Origin: Candidatus Methylomirabilota bacterium
GTDB taxonomy: Bacteria > Methylomirabilota > Methylomirabilia > Methylomirabilales > 2-02-FULL-66-22
Direction of reading: 5' to 3'
DNA: 5,671 nt
Assembly: GCA_016208645.1 (NCBI GenBank)
Contig: JACQXP010000463.1
Span: forward strand, 1-5,671
The notes beneath the pieces are model-generated. The model had not been told where the DNA came from, searched no databases, and saw only the letters and a list, made by a program, of their open reading frames with translations. Positions 5,248 to 5,671 of the stretch are shown piece by piece; position 1 is the stretch's first letter; every line of letters begins with the position of its first letter. Made by a program: the position numbers and the translations under genes.

Positions 5248-5671
5248 GTGAAATCGGTCAGCCCCGAGGCCTTTCAGGCCGTACAGAAGATCCGGGTCTC
5301 AGAAGAGATCATCGACCAAGTACGCGACCTGATCGTGTCCGGTCGCCTCCAGCCGGGGGACCGCCTCCCCGCCGAGCGGGAGCTTGCCCGGACCTTCAGG
5401 GTGGGCCGCGCGGCGGTGCGAGAGGCCATCCGCGCCATGGAATCGTTGGGGGTCGTCGAGGCACGCCCCGGCGAGGGAACGTTCGTGGCCACCCTTGCTG
5501 GGAGTCCCGCACGCGACCCGATCATCGCCACCCTCTTCCAAACGTGGAGCACCCAGCGGAAGCTGTTCGAGGTCCGCCGGGTGCTGGAGCCGGGATTGGC
5601 GGCTCTGGCCGCGCGGCGGGCCACCGCGGAGCAGGTTGAGAAGTTGCGGGGCGTCCTGGGAGAGCAGGAGG
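5248..5671 (+). CDS. Second FadR-family (GntR/FCD) regulator, 5' part only
   Basis: The frame runs open from GTG 5248 to the right edge (141 complete codons). GTG is chosen because GAGGAAGGA (5233-5241) ends six bases upstream. The winged helix-turn-helix spans about residues 17-81: LPAERELARTFRVGR, then VREAIRAMESLGVVEAR and the wing GEGTFV. The FCD domain begins near residue 103 (KLFEVRRVLEPGLAALAARR) and is cut off before its metal or ligand residues. Over the 42-residue block from LPxEREL to the wing, 28 residues equal those of the regulator at 448, so the two are paralogues or close relatives and probably read similar operators, as the sites at 398-424 and 5100-5126 suggest. It stands after the terminator in its own unit and probably controls genes beyond the window. 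A ligand cannot be given. Confidence 0.88.
   Translation, partial: MKSVSPEAFQAVQKIRVSEEIIDQVRDLIVSGRLQPGDRLPAERELARTFRVGRAAVREAIRAMESLGVVEARPGEGTFVATLAGSPARDPIIATLFQTWSTQRKLFEVRRVLEPGLAALAARRATAEQVEKLRGVLGEQE

Overview
This is a GC-rich bacterial window in which most third codon positions are G or C. Its centre is a compact operon for a CoA-independent 2-oxoacid:ferredoxin oxidoreductase that most closely fits oxalate oxidoreductase (oxalate -> 2 CO2 + 2 electrons, EC 1.2.7.10). That enzyme is best known from the acetogen Moorella thermoacetica. The key sign is a YPIRP motif in the alpha subunit, where pyruvate and 2-oxoglutarate enzymes carry YPITP. A second arginine and an aspartate, at the spacing I recall for the Moorella oxalate site, support the call. 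The sequence implies low-potential ferredoxin chemistry, so an anaerobic or facultative metabolism. I cannot name a phylum from it.

Layout: bases 1-274 hold the 5' part of an unrecognised minus-strand gene that runs off the left edge. A sigma70-like promoter (368-396) and a palindromic operator with repeated half-sites (398-424) precede a FadR-type GntR regulator (448-1194). Fifty-five bases later the enzyme operon begins: a fused gamma-delta subunit with two 4Fe-4S clusters (1250-2419), the alpha subunit (2462-3697), and the thiamine-diphosphate and 4Fe-4S beta subunit (3703-4755). Alpha and beta are translationally coupled through a run of overlapping start codons. A hairpin and a strong intrinsic terminator (4887-4925) close the operon.

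After a 492-base non-coding gap, a second FadR-type regulator (5248 to the right edge) begins. Its upstream region holds an element that aligns without gaps to the operator of the first regulator, with about 20 of 27 positions identical. The two proteins also have closely similar DNA-binding domains.

Working model: an oxalate-related ligand releases the first regulator from the site overlapping its own promoter. The regulator gene is then co-transcribed with gamma-delta, alpha and beta. Electrons pass from oxalate on thiamine diphosphate (alpha/beta interface) through the beta cluster and the two delta clusters to ferredoxin. The second regulator probably heads another transcription unit in an overlapping regulon. 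The ligand, the link between the regulators and the substrate are inferences; the genes, motifs and repeats are visible.
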